DNA of 64,000 nucleotides from Steinernema hermaphroditum (GCA_030435675.1 CM059625.1:5456001-5520000); one strand, 5' to 3'; shown: positions 1 to 11,050, counted from the stretch's first letter. Numbers and translations: made by a program. The notes: generated from the sequence alone by a model not told the origin.

Positions 1-174
1 TTGGACAACCTGCAAGATCCCTTCGGAAAAGGAAGATTTCTTCCAATAAAGATGGTTGAATTGATTTTCAAGGCAATTACCCGAATTACAGTAGCTTGTG
101 AGCAAGTTAACAACAACTCAGCACCTTCATATTCTCACACCATGACTCTCACTTCACCCGTGATAAAACAATAA
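1..174 (+). CDS. C-terminal end of an unrecognised protein (partial)
   Basis: Frame 1 is open from the first base of the window to a TAA at 172-174, about 57 codons, with an ordinary mixed composition (ends PVIKQ). An AATAAA overlaps the stop codon at 170-175, as expected for a compact nematode 3' end. The convergent TOE1-like gene has its stop only 15 bases further on, so the two 3' UTRs would overlap. The piece is too short to assign to a family. It could also be a chance open frame, but the coincident stop and poly(A) signal favour a real terminal exon. Confidence 0.45.
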   Translation: MDNLQDPFGKGRFLPIKMVELIFKAITRITVACEQVNNNSAPSYSHTMTLTSPVIKQ

Positions 175-188
175 ACTGCATTAGCGAA

Positions 189-1748
189 TCACGATACCAA
201 TGTTTCAGTGCCGTATGTGACAGCTTTCAGTCGTAGACCAAAATGTTTCCCGGTCAGGGGTAAGACGTTTGAATGCTCGTCGACTATGGGCTTCTCGCGA
301 AGAATCTTCATGCGGTTCATATAGAGGATGGCGAACCCCGTCATAAATGCGTCCATTCCTGCATTGTGTGAACCTAAATGACGGGAGAAAATGTGTTTAT
401 AAAGGACAGAGCTCGTACCTCCAGATCCAAATGTACTCCGTCGTGCAGCCAGCAAAGTTTCAACATTTGGCGAGGCACCATCGACAGCGTTCCTGCTCGA
501 ACACTTGCCTGGTACAATGCTCTCCTCGTTCTTTGAGCTGGAAGTGATACGCTCGTGGCGCCGCTTCCTGCGTGCTCTAACCTTCCTTTGCTCTAACTCT
601 TCAACATCCAAAACCAGGTCGATATCATGGATGTTGGTGCAGCCCGACGTCTTGCAGAATCCATGATTCTAAATTTAACGTTCAGCTGATCATAAATGTG
701 CCAATGGCTACTTACCATGTATTTCGTACATAGAAGTGGCTTGATGAGAAGACCGCCATCCATTTGATCGTTCATGACATGTTCAGGTAACTCACAGTTC
801 ACCGGAAGCATATACTCAAGAAGTCCATTCCGCTTTGGGAATCGAATCTTTTGATATGTTCGCTCAGATTTGGACTCAACGAAATTCTGTCTCTGGCTTA
901 AATGGTCAGTTGAGAACGAGACACGCCGTAGTTGCTTACAGTTTTCTGAAGACATAAAGAAGAAAGCTCGTTGTTGACCTGACCGAATACTCCATGAGGT
1001 ACTTGCTGTCTAGAAGTGCACGTTTATCGTTGAAGACCGAAGCAAGTTTGCCCACGAATTCATCGGAACTGGCAGGGAGTAAATCCATAAAGTGGGAATA
1101 GATGAAGACAGTGTCAACTAATCCGTTGTGAAAAGCGATCGGAACATTGGCATCCAGAATTGCTCTCCAGACAACTTTCATGGAATCTTTCTGCAAACAA
1201 ATGCAATACAATGGTCCTGAAGTTAAAATACGTACCCTATTCTTAGGCTTCGTCGCATCCCTGAGATGTGCTGGTGTGTATCCAATGGACTTTTCGCAAT
1301 GACCACTTAGGTCGAAACCATGACTTCGGAGGAACTTCAGAGAATCGGGGTCAACAACGAATGGATGATTGGACATCGTCAGAAAGTTGAACACGTGCGA
1401 CTTGTACTTGATGGATTTGCCCTTAATTTTCCGCAGGGAGAACAGAGCCACGCCAACAGCGAAGACAGAACGGGATTCTGCCGCTTTCTTATATGCGTCG
1501 TACCGCGACTGAAGATGATCATAGTTTCGGCCGATTTCTCCGAGTCCACTAAGTTCCTGAAAAAAAACCGATCATTAAATCATACAAATCAACAGCACAT
1601 TTACCAAATCAACAGCGATCAGAGTTGCTCTCGAAAGGGCCTTGCAGAATTGTACTATCGCTAGCGAGAAGTTCTGCTCATTCACCTCAACGACGGGCAC
1701 TTCCGAGATCGATTCGCCCGTAACTTCGCCGTCGGCAACGGTTTCCAT
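189..1748 (-). CDS. TOE1-like DEDD deadenylase (CAF1 family) with CCCH zinc finger
   Basis: Predicted 3'-5' exoribonuclease of the TOE1/CAF1 family, which in animals trims the 3' ends of small nuclear RNAs in the nucleus. Five exons (1605-1748, 1236-1556, 940-1190, 716-896, 189-668) join in phase to give about 458 residues. The N-terminus holds the first DEDD pair as VDLELSGLG. It is followed by HNGLVD, then the SKYLMEYS region and FRKL, as in TOE1. A CCCH-type zinc finger (C-x8-C-x4-C-x3-H) is created across the last intron and runs into HDIDLVLD. A basic KVRARRKRR stretch, likely a nuclear localisation signal, comes next. Near the C-terminus HNAGMDAFMTG supplies the last catalytic His and Asp. 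The start chosen is the ATG at 1748 preceding VPVVEVNEQNF, which aligns with the usual TOE1 N-terminus. Catalytic residues look intact. Confidence 0.9.
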
Positions 1749-2585
1749 TATTATACTAGAACAACACGGTTAACAAGCGCATGATAAATGGTTCGGATAT
1801 GAAGAAAAAGCGACGCAATTAAAGTATCTCTTTATGGAGACAGTATTACATTTTATACGATTGTTTTCAATTGAGTTTCGCAAGAAAATAGTATAAATAC
1901 GAAAATATTAGTTCAAAAAACGAGAAGTCGCGCGCTTCTATAAAACTATTACGTTCGTTTTGTGGTTGAACGCCTATTCAATCGTTTCAACGTTTGTCGA
2001 AACATTTGAGTGATCCAGCCAGTTTAGATAATTGCAATCTGCAACGATCCGGCGAACTAGAATTGTACAGCTCAATCGTAATTCAATCCACGACCATTTA
2101 TCGACGAATAGCAAGTAGAATGTGTGGGACCCAAATGCCGATACTCAAATATTTCAGCAACGTTTCAACTAACGGTGATGCAGTGCCTCATGCAATAGAA
2201 TTCATCACCAATCCATACAAATACACGCAGACCATGAACACTTATCGTTTAACTACGGATGACATTACGGTATAGGAACCGTCTCATTCTATCCAAATAG
2301 CGGTTCGAGATCTGTTCTGAAAAAATTCACCACCATACTCCATTGAGCCTGCAGCCGCAGCATAACTTGCGTAAACGACCACAAGTCCCCAACCTTCTAC
2401 TTAGCAAACGGTTCGCGTACTGAACCTTTTCGCTCGGGTCGTTTATTGAAACTTCCCCCCATCGATATAACTCTGTACACTACAAGATCTATTTACATAA
2501 GTGTTTGGAGAAGTTCGATTGCAAGTGATAGGGAACTAAATTGACGATCTCTTCATATATACATCAAGTTGCGCGTCCATCGATC
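1749..2585. other. intergenic, no convincing gene
   Basis: AT-rich stretch upstream of the TOE1-like gene and downstream of the MIG-18-like gene. A 93-codon open frame at 1994-2275 (+) has no recognisable motif or splice partner. The part before 1950 is probably the promoter of the TOE1-like gene. Confidence 0.5.
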
Positions 2586-3899
2586 TCATTTGCGGCCTTT
2601 CGCCACCGGTCGTACGAAAGCGCCCGTTGGCGAAGTGCCGACTGTAAATGTGCCTGGGCCAACGGCCACTTCCTTCCCGTTGATGCGAATCGTTTTCCCC
2701 TTCCATGAAGTGTCGCTTCGATTTCCGGCAATCGAATCGGGCTACAAACAGCAGCATATCACCCACTTCCTCATTGTGCTTCTGTTCTTACCTTCAAACC
2801 TGTCGTGTTGGCAGAAATCGTTTTACTTCGATGATGCAAATCGACGGAGCCCGTTCCTACTCCAGCAACATTTCCACTACTGCCGGGCATGTGTTTCCGG
2901 TTGTCTCGAGGGTCATCAACGCTTACAGGCACAAACGATCCGACGCCCGTCTGCCGACGACCTCTCTAAGCGACTTTCCGTGGTTCTTCATAAAGATTAA
3001 TTGCTCACCTGCAACCCATGAGTTTTATTGCCGCCTCCCACTCGATGCACAAACGAGCCGGTTGGTGAGGTTCCGAAAGTGAACGTGCCGGGACCAACGG
3101 CCACCTCTTTCCCGTTGATTCGAATCGTCTTCCCTTTCCATGAAGTGTCGCTTCTACTTCCGCCTATCGAATCGGGCTATAAAAAAGGATGACCACTTTG
3201 GAAGAAAAGGACGTTATGCTAGATTCTTCTGACGCCACAGTTTTCATCTCACCTTTAAACCTGTCGTGTTAACGGAGATTGTTTCACTTCGGTGGTGCAA
3301 ATCAGCTGAGCCGGTTCCCATGCCAGCTACCCTTCCGCCACTCATCGGTGCTGAGGCACTAGTCCCAACGCCGGGCATGTGCTGCCGATTATCACGCGGG
3401 TCATCAACACTTATGGGCACAAATGACCCAACACCCGTCTGACGGCGAGTTCTCTAAAGGAAGGTTCTTGTTTGGTCGTTCGTTGACTTTACCTGTGACC
3501 CATGGGCACCTCCAACTCGATGCACGAATGCTCCCGTTGGCGATGTCCCGAACGTGAAGGTTCCTGGGCCGGTCGCAACTTCTCTTCCATTGGTGTGAAT
3601 CGTTTTCCCTTTCCAAGAGGTGTCACTGCGAGTTCCGGCGAGCGAATTGGGCTGCAAGCAAGACAGATGATCATCCATCTCTCTATCGCAGTTCTCACCT
3701 TTAAACCCGTTGTGTTGACGGAAACTGTTTTACTTCGGTGATGCAAATCGACAGAGCCCGTTCCCACTCCAGCAACATTTCCTTTTGCCATGGATGTCGA
3801 ATTGCTACCGGTAGAGCCAGGCATGTGCTTCCGGTGATCACGAGGATCGTCGACGCTTACGGGCACAAACGATCCCACACCCGTTTGTCGACGCCTTCT
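2586..3899 (-). repeat. three-fold tandem duplication of a two-exon coding unit
   Basis: Unit starts at 3899, 3453 and 2965 (spacings 446 and 488 bases). Each unit holds an A exon of 58-67 codons and a B exon of 52-56 codons, with intron positions and phase conserved. Encoded residues are highly similar between copies (for example SDTSWKGKTI in all three B exons). This is duplication at the level of whole exon pairs. Confidence 0.9.
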
Positions 3900-4588
3900 C
3901 TAATGAAAGCTTAATTGCGCTGAGTAGAACGGGGAACCGCTTACGCGTTTTCCTTGAGGACCTGCGGGCAGGTATACGGTATGAGTCGTTATGCGGATGT
4001 CGCTGATCGGTACGGGATTTCCGTTTTTGTCCACTATCCGCCATCCTTCAGGCAAACCAGCCAGCTGTGGAAGCCCACTTGCCGGGTTCTGTGGAATGTT
4101 GACGGTTCGTACTTGAGTGGGGGCCGTGGGCATCATGAATTTCGTCGGATCTTTCATGTCTTCGCATGCTGGCTGGCCGTATATTCCACAAACTGCCTGT
4201 CGATAGTAGACGGCGCCATCTCTTGTGTAGCACTGATGCACCACATTCTCATCCACAAAACTCTCCCCGATTTGAAGTTCTCGATCTTTATCCGTTCTGC
4301 ATCCTGAAGCTTACCAAGGTAGCCCAAAGATCGCATCGCCAGTGACTCACCCTCAATGGAGTAAACACCGTACTTCGCACACTTGTACCTTAGGTGACCA
4401 CGATTCCATGTCTCGCCTTCGCGATACGTCTTTCCGTCTTTCTCACATGTGGTGGGCATCGAATAGATCACCGTAGAGGTGTTGCCAATGATGGCTGGTG
4501 CGGTAGTCGTATCGGTGGAGGTGTCATCCGTCGAGCGAACGGGACTGTCAGCAAGTAGAATCGCCGCAAGTATGATTAAACGCCGCAT
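2586..4588 (-). CDS. secreted MIG-18-like protein with three tandem exon-pair repeats
   Basis: Predicted secreted extracellular protein. The signal peptide MRRLIILAAILLADS starts at 4588. Exons 1 and 2 (4351-4588 and 3945-about 4302) carry two Cys modules with C-x-KDGKTYREGETW and FVDENVVHQC signatures, resembling the fibronectin-type-I-like domain of nematode MIG-18 proteins (family assignment from memory). Six exons follow: A1 3699-3899, B1 3493-3651, A2 3253-3453, B2 3009-3176, A3 2792-2965, B3 2586-2741. All are phase 0 on both sides. A exons begin with an Arg cluster then QTGVGSFVP and end NTTGLK; B exons contain SDTSWKGKTI and GPGTFTFGTSPTG. The Arg clusters (RRRR, RTRR, RGRR) fit furin-type cleavage sites, so the precursor may be cut into about 115-residue pieces. 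That is inference. The function is unknown; C. elegans mig-18 affects gonad cell migration. Confidence 0.78.
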
Positions 4589-5707
4589 GAGGGTGGCGTT
4601 TCCTAAAACGGCGACTAAATGCAATCTGAAGAAGCCGATAGGCATTACAAAACCGTTGTAATAATATTCAAGGGCGCGGAAAATACTCAACGGCGGCACG
4701 CCCTTCTACGGCTTTGTGTCATCTTAGGGCAGAGCAAAAAAAAGAAGACGAAGAAGCTGTGACCGAACGATGCTGCTGAAAACGCGCGCGATGATCACCC
4801 GAGCATCATGCACGCAGGCAGAGTCACTTGGTCGAAGATACCCCTCCTTTCATTCCCACTCGCCCGCCACTATCACGCACAGAGACGCCAAAGAAACAAT
4901 TGTTTTTCGAACTCAGAAGTTGTCACCAGACTGAAACCACACTAGGACACACACTGCGCTCGTTGTCTCTAGAACTAATGCTGCAGTCCCCGCCAGTCAG
5001 AGAAGCATTGTAACGTTTAGTGTCTGCTACTGATTAACGACCCCACAAGTCATGTTGTTTTATTTTTTGATCACTTCGCGCCTTTAATACAAAGACATTA
5101 CAACGAATCTCTTTCACTGGCGCACCAGCAGTTGCGTTTGGCCGGCTAAGTTAGGGGAAGAAAATGAAAGCGAGGGGAACCGGTATTGCCCTTCTGATAA
5201 TCCTGTTTTCACTACTTTACCTTACGCCATATGCTTTGTTGTTACTTTTCTGTTTACTCTATGTATTGCATGCATCATTAATTAAATACGTTATGTCTGT
5301 CGGACACGAGCTACTCAAGACGGACAAAGAACGTGAAACGAAGAAGGAGGGAAAGCATATGACTAACGAACTGCCTATGTCTGATTGGATGAGCTGAATC
5401 ACGAGCTCAGCCACGTCCTGCTCGCCTCCTCGTGAAGCGCCGCTTCTGAACCGCGGAAATCTCAGGAGCTTGCCCGCCACTTTCCGCTAAACATACAATA
5501 ACCCACTCAACCCCTCGCTCCGAGAGCGTCTCCCCCCGAGGCAAATGCGTAGGACAACAAACGAGTCGCAAAATACGTAATTTTCATTTATTTTTTTCTA
5601 AGTCCTGTAATAAGCAATAATAAGGGAACAGTAAATCCGTTAAAGATGCTTGTTGAAGATGTAATCTGAAAGCAGAATAATGAAAGAACACAAGATAGAT
5701 CAGAAAA
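4589..5707. other. intergenic, probable promoter of the MIG-18-like gene
   Basis: No supported gene. A 77-codon hydrophobic frame at 5164-5397 (+) begins MKARGTGIALLIILF and could encode a small membrane peptide, but it has no splice or family support. Confidence 0.4.
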
Positions 5708-5914
5708 CTACTTTTGATGAAGAGTAGCGGGAGTTTCACCGTCAGCTTTCTTGTCAAAGGGATGCCCTGCGACAAGAATTACTCGGCAGAAAGTGTGGAG
5801 AACTTCCTCTGCCGGATACGTCGGTAATCGCAGAACACTGAAACAGAACACTTTAGAAAAATGCGGTGAAATGTTCGCGCTCACCTTTGGGTCACCGCAT
5901 TGTTGGTGTTAACT
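5708..5914 (-). CDS. terminal exons of an unrecognised gene, or a gene fragment
   Basis: Two pieces splice in phase: one ending at 5885 (donor GTGAGC) encoding NTNNAVTQ, and one at 5708-5837 after a TTTCAG acceptor encoding VLRLPTYPAEEVLHTFCRV to a stop. The LPTYPAEEVL region is vaguely like the end of HECT ubiquitin ligases, but this is not a firm match. No start or upstream exons were found before the foldback element at 6265, so it may be a truncated gene. A short similar DNA stretch (gagtagc-ggagtttca) occurs in both pieces. Confidence 0.3.
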
Positions 5915-6264
5915 GAGGAGTAGCTGGAGTTTCATCGTTCAATTACTAAACTCCTGAAATTTGATACCGTAGAATGCGAAAGCACAGGGTAGATAAGAAC
6001 AAATATACCAGTCACTGGCATGCTGCGCGAGAGGTTAAATTAATGCAAGAACTTTCTGAGAAACTGAAAAAAAAACTCAGTTGGAGAAGGCAAAATGGAT
6101 CACAACGAAACAAACGAAACTTTCAACGATATCGACTATCCATTCATGAACCAAGAAAAGCAAATGAAGAAAGTCCTGACAAATTGCGCCCTATACCGTA
6201 TCAGCGAATCGCGCTGAGACCGTCGTCAGTTCAAATGACAGTCTGCGCGGGAATCATCATACTA

Positions 6265-7392
6265 TTGTCCGATCAACGGCGAATGTCACCGCCGCAGTTC
6301 GTTGCAGGACCGCAATCAGGGACACGATTGAGTCCGTTATAAGGGGATTGCCGGGTTTCTGACTGAATAAGTGGATTATTTCGAAGACAAAGCCATTTTT
6401 CAAAATTCCGCTTTGATAGGAGTGTTCGCCGATCGCCGAAGAAGCGTATGCATCGGTTTGCGGCGCATGTTCTACTTTCCTCGCAAAGTTATAACGGTTT
6501 TGAGGCGCGCACGTTCGTGTTCGCTGATTGTTTCCATCAGTTCGATGGATTTATCGTGCGGTTTCTTGCTTTATTTATTGTTTTCTACTAATTCTGTTAT
6601 TCGCAGAACTCCAAACGACTTGATATGGTAAAATTATCAAAGTCGAAGTGTGTAAAAGCAAGGCTGTTGACTTTCGCTCGACAGTCATACAGTAGGAAGC
6701 GGGCGACCGAAAAGGAGGAATCAAGAAGACACGCTCAGTGTGAAACTGAGGAGCTGAGGAACGCCTTGGCAGATGCTAACCAGCAACTGATGTTAGCGCA
6801 TCAGGAAATATCATTGCTAAGGAAAAACAATGATGCGCAGATTGTACGAATCTGCGAACTAGAGAAGGTAGCTCTTAATCTAAACCTGTTGAACAGAGCT
6901 TCTACGGGCTCATGTCGAGTTGCTTCCAGGCAATCATGCTCGAAACTACTTAAAGCATGTCTCGAAAGTAGAAAATGAATTTAAGCTTTTGATATGGCCT
7001 ATGACGACCATATTGTGCTGCCGCGCGCTTGTCAGTCAGTCCCATTTGTCGTTATTGGGGCTATGTGGCTGATAAAGCTTGATCAAATTCGTGCGTAGTG
7101 CGAAAGGTCCATCGAAATGATGGAGACAATAAGCTAAAACGAACATGCGCGCCTCAAAACCGTTATAACTTTGTGAGGAAAGTAGAAAATGCGCCGCAAA
7201 CCGATGCATACGCTTCTTCGGCGATTGGCGAACACTTCTATCAAAGCGGAATTTTGAAAAACGGCTTTGTCTTCGAAATAATCCACTTATTCAGTCTGAA
7301 ACCCGGAAATCCCCTTATAACGGACTCAATCGTGTCCCTGATTGCGGTCCTGCAACGAACTGCGGCGGTGACATTCGCCGTTGATCGGACAA
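6265..7392. mobile_element. foldback / MITE-like element with ~290-bp terminal inverted repeats
   Basis: The left arm (about 6265-6555) is nearly the reverse complement of the right arm (about 7104-7392). The termini read TTGTCCGATC...GATCGGACAA and are flanked on both sides by TA (6263-6264 and 7393-7394). TA duplication fits Tc1/mariner-type transposition. No transposase is visible, so the element would be non-autonomous. The unique centre (about 6556-7103) carries a coiled-coil reading frame preceded by a splice acceptor. The flank at 7400-7510 is an AAAACTC-rich simple repeat. Confidence 0.85.
6625..6978 (+). CDS. coiled-coil ORF inside the foldback element
   Basis: The frame encodes about 117 residues. 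The N-terminus is basic (KLSKSKCVKARLLTF, KRATEKEESRR), and a clear heptad region follows (LRNALADANQQLMLAHQEISLLRKNN, cited in part). A consensus acceptor (TTATTCGCAG) lies just upstream and the frame stays open to it, so this could be an internal exon. The pattern of a basic stretch followed by a short coiled coil recalls the N-terminus of shugoshin proteins, but the match is weak. Its place between the inverted repeats suggests captured host sequence or an element-encoded protein. Confidence 0.4.
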   Translation: MVKLSKSKCVKARLLTFARQSYSRKRATEKEESRRHAQCETEELRNALADANQQLMLAHQEISLLRKNNDAQIVRICELEKVALNLNLLNRASTGSCRVASRQSCSKLLKACLESRK

Positions 7393-7404
7393 TACCGGTC
7401 AACA

Positions 7405-7510
7405 AACCTTGACCAGGACTGTGCGAAACTCAAAACTCGGATGTCAAAACTCAAAACCCAAAAAGGCCTCAAAACCCCAAAACTCAAAACTCAAAACTCG
7501 CACAGCCCTG
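7405..7510 (+). repeat. AAAACTC-type simple repeat
   Basis: Degenerate tandem copies of aaactcaaaac run from the edge of the foldback element. A reverse-oriented scrap (agttttgagtttt) occurs near 7589. It has no coding meaning. Confidence 0.7.
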
Positions 7511-7786
7511 ACCTTGACACTTCGAATATCACTGCTAGTGTCAGGTCCTTCAACGCTCCACCTTAGTGCTTCTCCTTTGTATACTGTAGTTTTGAGTTTT
7601 GCAGAACTGACAGGGGTGCTGTAGAATACAACGATGGAGATGATTTTGCAGGTAAATTTTCGGTAACAGCTTGTTGTGGGTCATATACCCAATTTCCGAT
7701 ACTTATTGCTAACATTATCTGCGTGCAAACTTTGTGACAGCTCAGCTGAACAGATGCTTACTGTCATATTCCTCATTTTCAGGACT

Positions 7787-8750
7787 ATGCGAACCTCAAT
7801 TGTTCTATCGGTCCGCAAGGGTCTCTTCTCTTCGTTTATGAAGAATGCGGCTTCGTCGAAAACCACAGAAAGTGTGGAAGCGGGAACGACTGGACTTTCC
7901 AAGGAGCAACAGGTGAGCTGCGATTGAGCAGTGGTTGACGACGTCCGAGCTTTGTAGGACAAGTTGAAAGGGAAGTTGTCGTTGTTGCGAAAGGAAGAAG
8001 AGTTGCCCAAAACCGATGCGAAGCTGCGCGATGTTCACGATGACGAGTTCGGTCAAAATTACATGGACACCATCCGAGCCCGAAGGTTTGTCTGTCCGAC
8101 CATTTTCGTCAATTATTTGCTTCTCCTCAGTTTACTCAAATTCGCGCACAACTATAAGCCGCCAGCTGATGTCGAACTGCTTGTAAAAGCCATCGCTCAA
8201 GGATACGACGCGATATCTGCGGATCCGCTCCGCAAGGCTGATATTTTGAAGAAACTTGGGGCTGAATTTGGGCATTATGTTCCCAACTGCTCACTCCACA
8301 AGATGAAGACTCTTGAAGATTTGCTCAGCTTCTATCGGCAGGAAGTGAAAAACATCACAAAATACGCGGAAATGGCTCGTGATGATAGTCTCCCCGAAAA
8401 TCTTAACATTCGTGAAAATGCTCTTCGATTTCACCCGAACGATACTCAAGCACCACACGGTGGTAAGCCAGTGCTTTCATCCCGAATCTTCCAGAATTAC
8501 CTTTACAGGTGTTACCGCATTCCCCGGTACTGGCGGTGAAGTATTTGGTCTACGCAACAAGAGAATATATAGAGAGTTCAATCCGAAGAAAGAATGGTAC
8601 GACTATGAAGAAATGAGCTTTGACTACGTGAAGGTTGATAAGGATATGCCGTGGGATCCTGAAGTCGCGAAAAGAATGGATTCCTTTGTGGACAAGAAGT
8701 ATAAACTGAAGTCGCGTTCCTTCCAAAGAACACCCGTTCAAGAGTTTTGA
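7787..8750 (+). CDS. mrpl-50: mitochondrial large-subunit ribosomal protein mL50
   Basis: Component of the mitochondrial 39S ribosomal subunit. Four exons join in phase: 7787-7912, 7958-8085, 8131-8462 and 8509-8750. The diagnostic part is NYKPPADVELLVKAI followed by GAEFGHYVPNCSLHKM and a DLLSFY segment, the core of the L50 family. The N-terminus (MRTSIVLSVRKGLF) is basic and hydrophobic, fitting a mitochondrial import signal. The C-terminal extension (GEVFGLRNKRIYREFNPKKEWYDYEE) is rich in charged and aromatic residues, as in nematode mitoribosomal proteins. A CCTCATTTTCAG acceptor ends four bases before the start codon, suggesting a trans-spliced mRNA. Introns are 45-46 bases. The symbol follows family naming and has not been checked against a database. 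Confidence 0.87.
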
Positions 8751-9658
8751 ACTTGTTTTGTTGTTGTTATACTTATGCGACATATATTTAGGAAAGGGCT
8801 GTTCCTTGTTTGCTGCGTGTACAAAGAAAAAGAAAATTGTGGTTGCACACTTCCTCTTGTACTATCTCAGGTCTTGCTTTTGAATGTTCTGAGAAATGTG
8901 AAGGTTAGACTTCGAAAATGTGTTCTCTTCGTAGTCAAAAGTTCTCCAGCGGCAAACGTCTTTCATTTATTGACCGTCCCTGCTTCAGGATCTCGTTGCC
9001 GCGGTAGATTCCAAAAATTAACTTCACGGTCTAGAGTACTAGCTAAGATTATTTAAAATCATTGAAGACCTCGGAGTGTTTAAAGAGTTCTGGTGACTTG
9101 TACGCAGTTATATGTCAATTATGTGGTAAGTTTTGCGTGACAATATCGTCTACGTACGGTTGGACCTGCGGTGTTATTAATGGTGGAATGGTTAGCTTGG
9201 AGGCGATGCTGTTCAGATTGCTGCACGCGATGCGGTCGGCTGAGGGGCGATCTCGCTCGGTCGTTTAAACGCAAGACGACGTGGGATAAAGCCCCGCTAC
9301 ACTGTTCTTTGCTTGTGCGCTGCTCGAGCCACCAATGCGCCGTCAGTTGAGGTCGAGGCCAAAGGACTGGACAGCTGTCGGGATAGCATCGCATTTCTTG
9401 TGCAGCTCATCCTTTCTTACCCCTGGCACAGAAAACTACGACGGCGCCACAGTTTATTGACATCGCGAAACTTATTCAGATTCGATGGCCAAACTGTGTT
9501 TCCATTTGCTGTTACTTTTCCGGCCGTTTTTCGTTTAAATATTCAAAGGTTTCAATAAGCGTCGTTTGTTTTCGTCAAATCGTGTTGCTGCGGACAATTA
9601 TTTATGCTGAATGGCGCTGTAGTAACGTTTTAGGACGAGGTACGATTAAACCGTCGCC
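8751..9658. other. intergenic between mrpl-50 and the TRIC gene
   Basis: No supported gene. Open frames on both strands near 9062-9394 overlap each other, lack motifs and have no usable splice partners. The last 100 bases are probably the 5' region of the TRIC gene; a TAACGTTTTAG acceptor lies about 28 bases before its start. Confidence 0.5.
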
Positions 9659-10758
9659 ATGTCGTTGCTGAATAGCATAAAGATGGACCAGGAAATTCTA
9701 CTGGACGCCGCGAGTCGAGTGCAGCGGCTGAAGATGTTTCCGTACTTTGACATCGCCCACTATGTTCTGGTGAGTTCAGATGCTCATGAGGGACTTCCCT
9801 GATTATCGTGCTTTCAGATGGTCATCTCTGTCAGAGACGACATGTCCGGAACGGCTTCTCTTTTCTCCCGCAAGCATCCGCTCTCTTGTTGGCTCTCCTC
9901 CATGTTGATGTGTTTCGCCGGAAGTTTTCTAGCCAACTTTCTTCTCGGAGAACCGGTCATCGCTCCGTTCAAACGACACGACGACATCTTATTGGTAATA
10001 TACATTTGTCTGACTTTGTCTACGTGTTCATCTTAGGCGACCGTTATTTGGTACCTCGTCTTCTATTCGCCATTCGACATTGTCTACAAGTTTTCAAAAA
10101 TGACTCCAGTGAAGATCGTTCTCAGCTGTCTGAAGGAGGTACAGCGGGCCTACAAAGTGTCACACGGCGTTGCACACGCCGCCAAACTCTATCCCAATTC
10201 ATATTTGGTCCATATCCTCGTGGGAACCGCTAAAGGCGCTGGATCAGGAGTCATACGCACATTCGAACAAGTTAGTATCCGTTGTTGATGCGGTGTTTGA
10301 GTCTCTCCCAGCTCGTTCGCGGAATTTGGGCCCCTGCTCACAACGAACTCCTCCGACCGACTTTCGCAACTAAGGGATGTCTCGCCGCTTCGATTATCTT
10401 TGCTCTCGAAAAACAATCGTATTACATCTCGGCCCCCCACGACATCGTCTACTTGGTCAGTTCGACCGAGCATCGATTGGATCAGACTCTCCATATTTAA
10501 GGGTGTTGTCGGATTCTTTGTGTACTTCAAGTTGAGCTCTATTCTCCTCAACGTACAAGATCCGTTTGCTCCCTTCGAGAACCTTTTTTGTGCCGTCTTT
10601 ATGGGTGGCATTTGGGACGCTCTATCAAGGTAGAAAACCACCATTTATGCTATTTTTAACCAGTTGACCTCAGGGCACTCGTCGCAAGTCGAGAACGATC
10701 GTCATCCAGCAAGACCGAGAATGGAACTGTTGGCGGAGAGCAGAAAAAAGAGCAATGA
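9659..10758 (+). CDS. TRIC-type monovalent cation channel (TMEM38 family)
   Basis: Trimeric intracellular cation channel of the ER/SR membrane, which supplies potassium counter-current during calcium release. Six exons splice in phase: 9659-9769, 9818-9994, 10037-10270, 10312-10455, 10502-10629 and 10674-10758. Recognisable family parts are FPYFDIAHYVLMVISVR at the N-terminus, FSRKHPLSCWLSSML, FAGSFLANFLLGEP, DIVYKF, the loop KEVQRAYKVSHGVAHAAKLYP, and GTAKGAGSGVIRTFEQLVRG. Several hydrophobic segments match the expected seven-helix fold. The tail is short and charged (SSSSKTENGTVGGEQKKEQ). The length, about 290 residues, is normal. It ends 292 bases before the convergent scc-2 stop codon. 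C. elegans has two such genes (tric-1B.1 and tric-1B.2); which one this matches cannot be decided here. Confidence 0.95.
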
Positions 10759-11050
10759 TACACTCCCTCAATTTAGTGGCTATTATATTCTGTTACACAC
10801 AATTATCGTAGTAGGTAGCTGGAATGAGAAGTTTGTTGAAATCACGCATTCACGTCTAAAAATATTTATTGCGATTGCACGGTCAGGCAGCATTGTCCGA
10901 AAACCTCATCTGCCTACCAAAAAACCAGCGCAAAAAAGTATCAACGCACTCAGGCTGTCCATTTATGCGAAAGAAAAACAAGTGAAAGGAAAAAAACTAT
11001 CGACATGAGTATCTTCAAACCTCCTATTTACAACTTCATGAGACCTATTG

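Noticed and set aside
5164..5397. Hydrophobic 77-residue + strand frame that could be a small membrane protein
   Set aside because: No acceptor, poly(A) signal, splice partner or recognisable family; hydrophobic frames arise easily in T-rich DNA.
7405..7510. CRISPR-like or satellite array
   Set aside because: Only a short degenerate AAAACTC repeat without spacers; eukaryotic context.
9062..9394. Overlapping open frames on both strands between mrpl-50 and the TRIC gene
   Set aside because: They overlap each other, lack motifs and have no exon partners; probably chance frames in GC-richer DNA.
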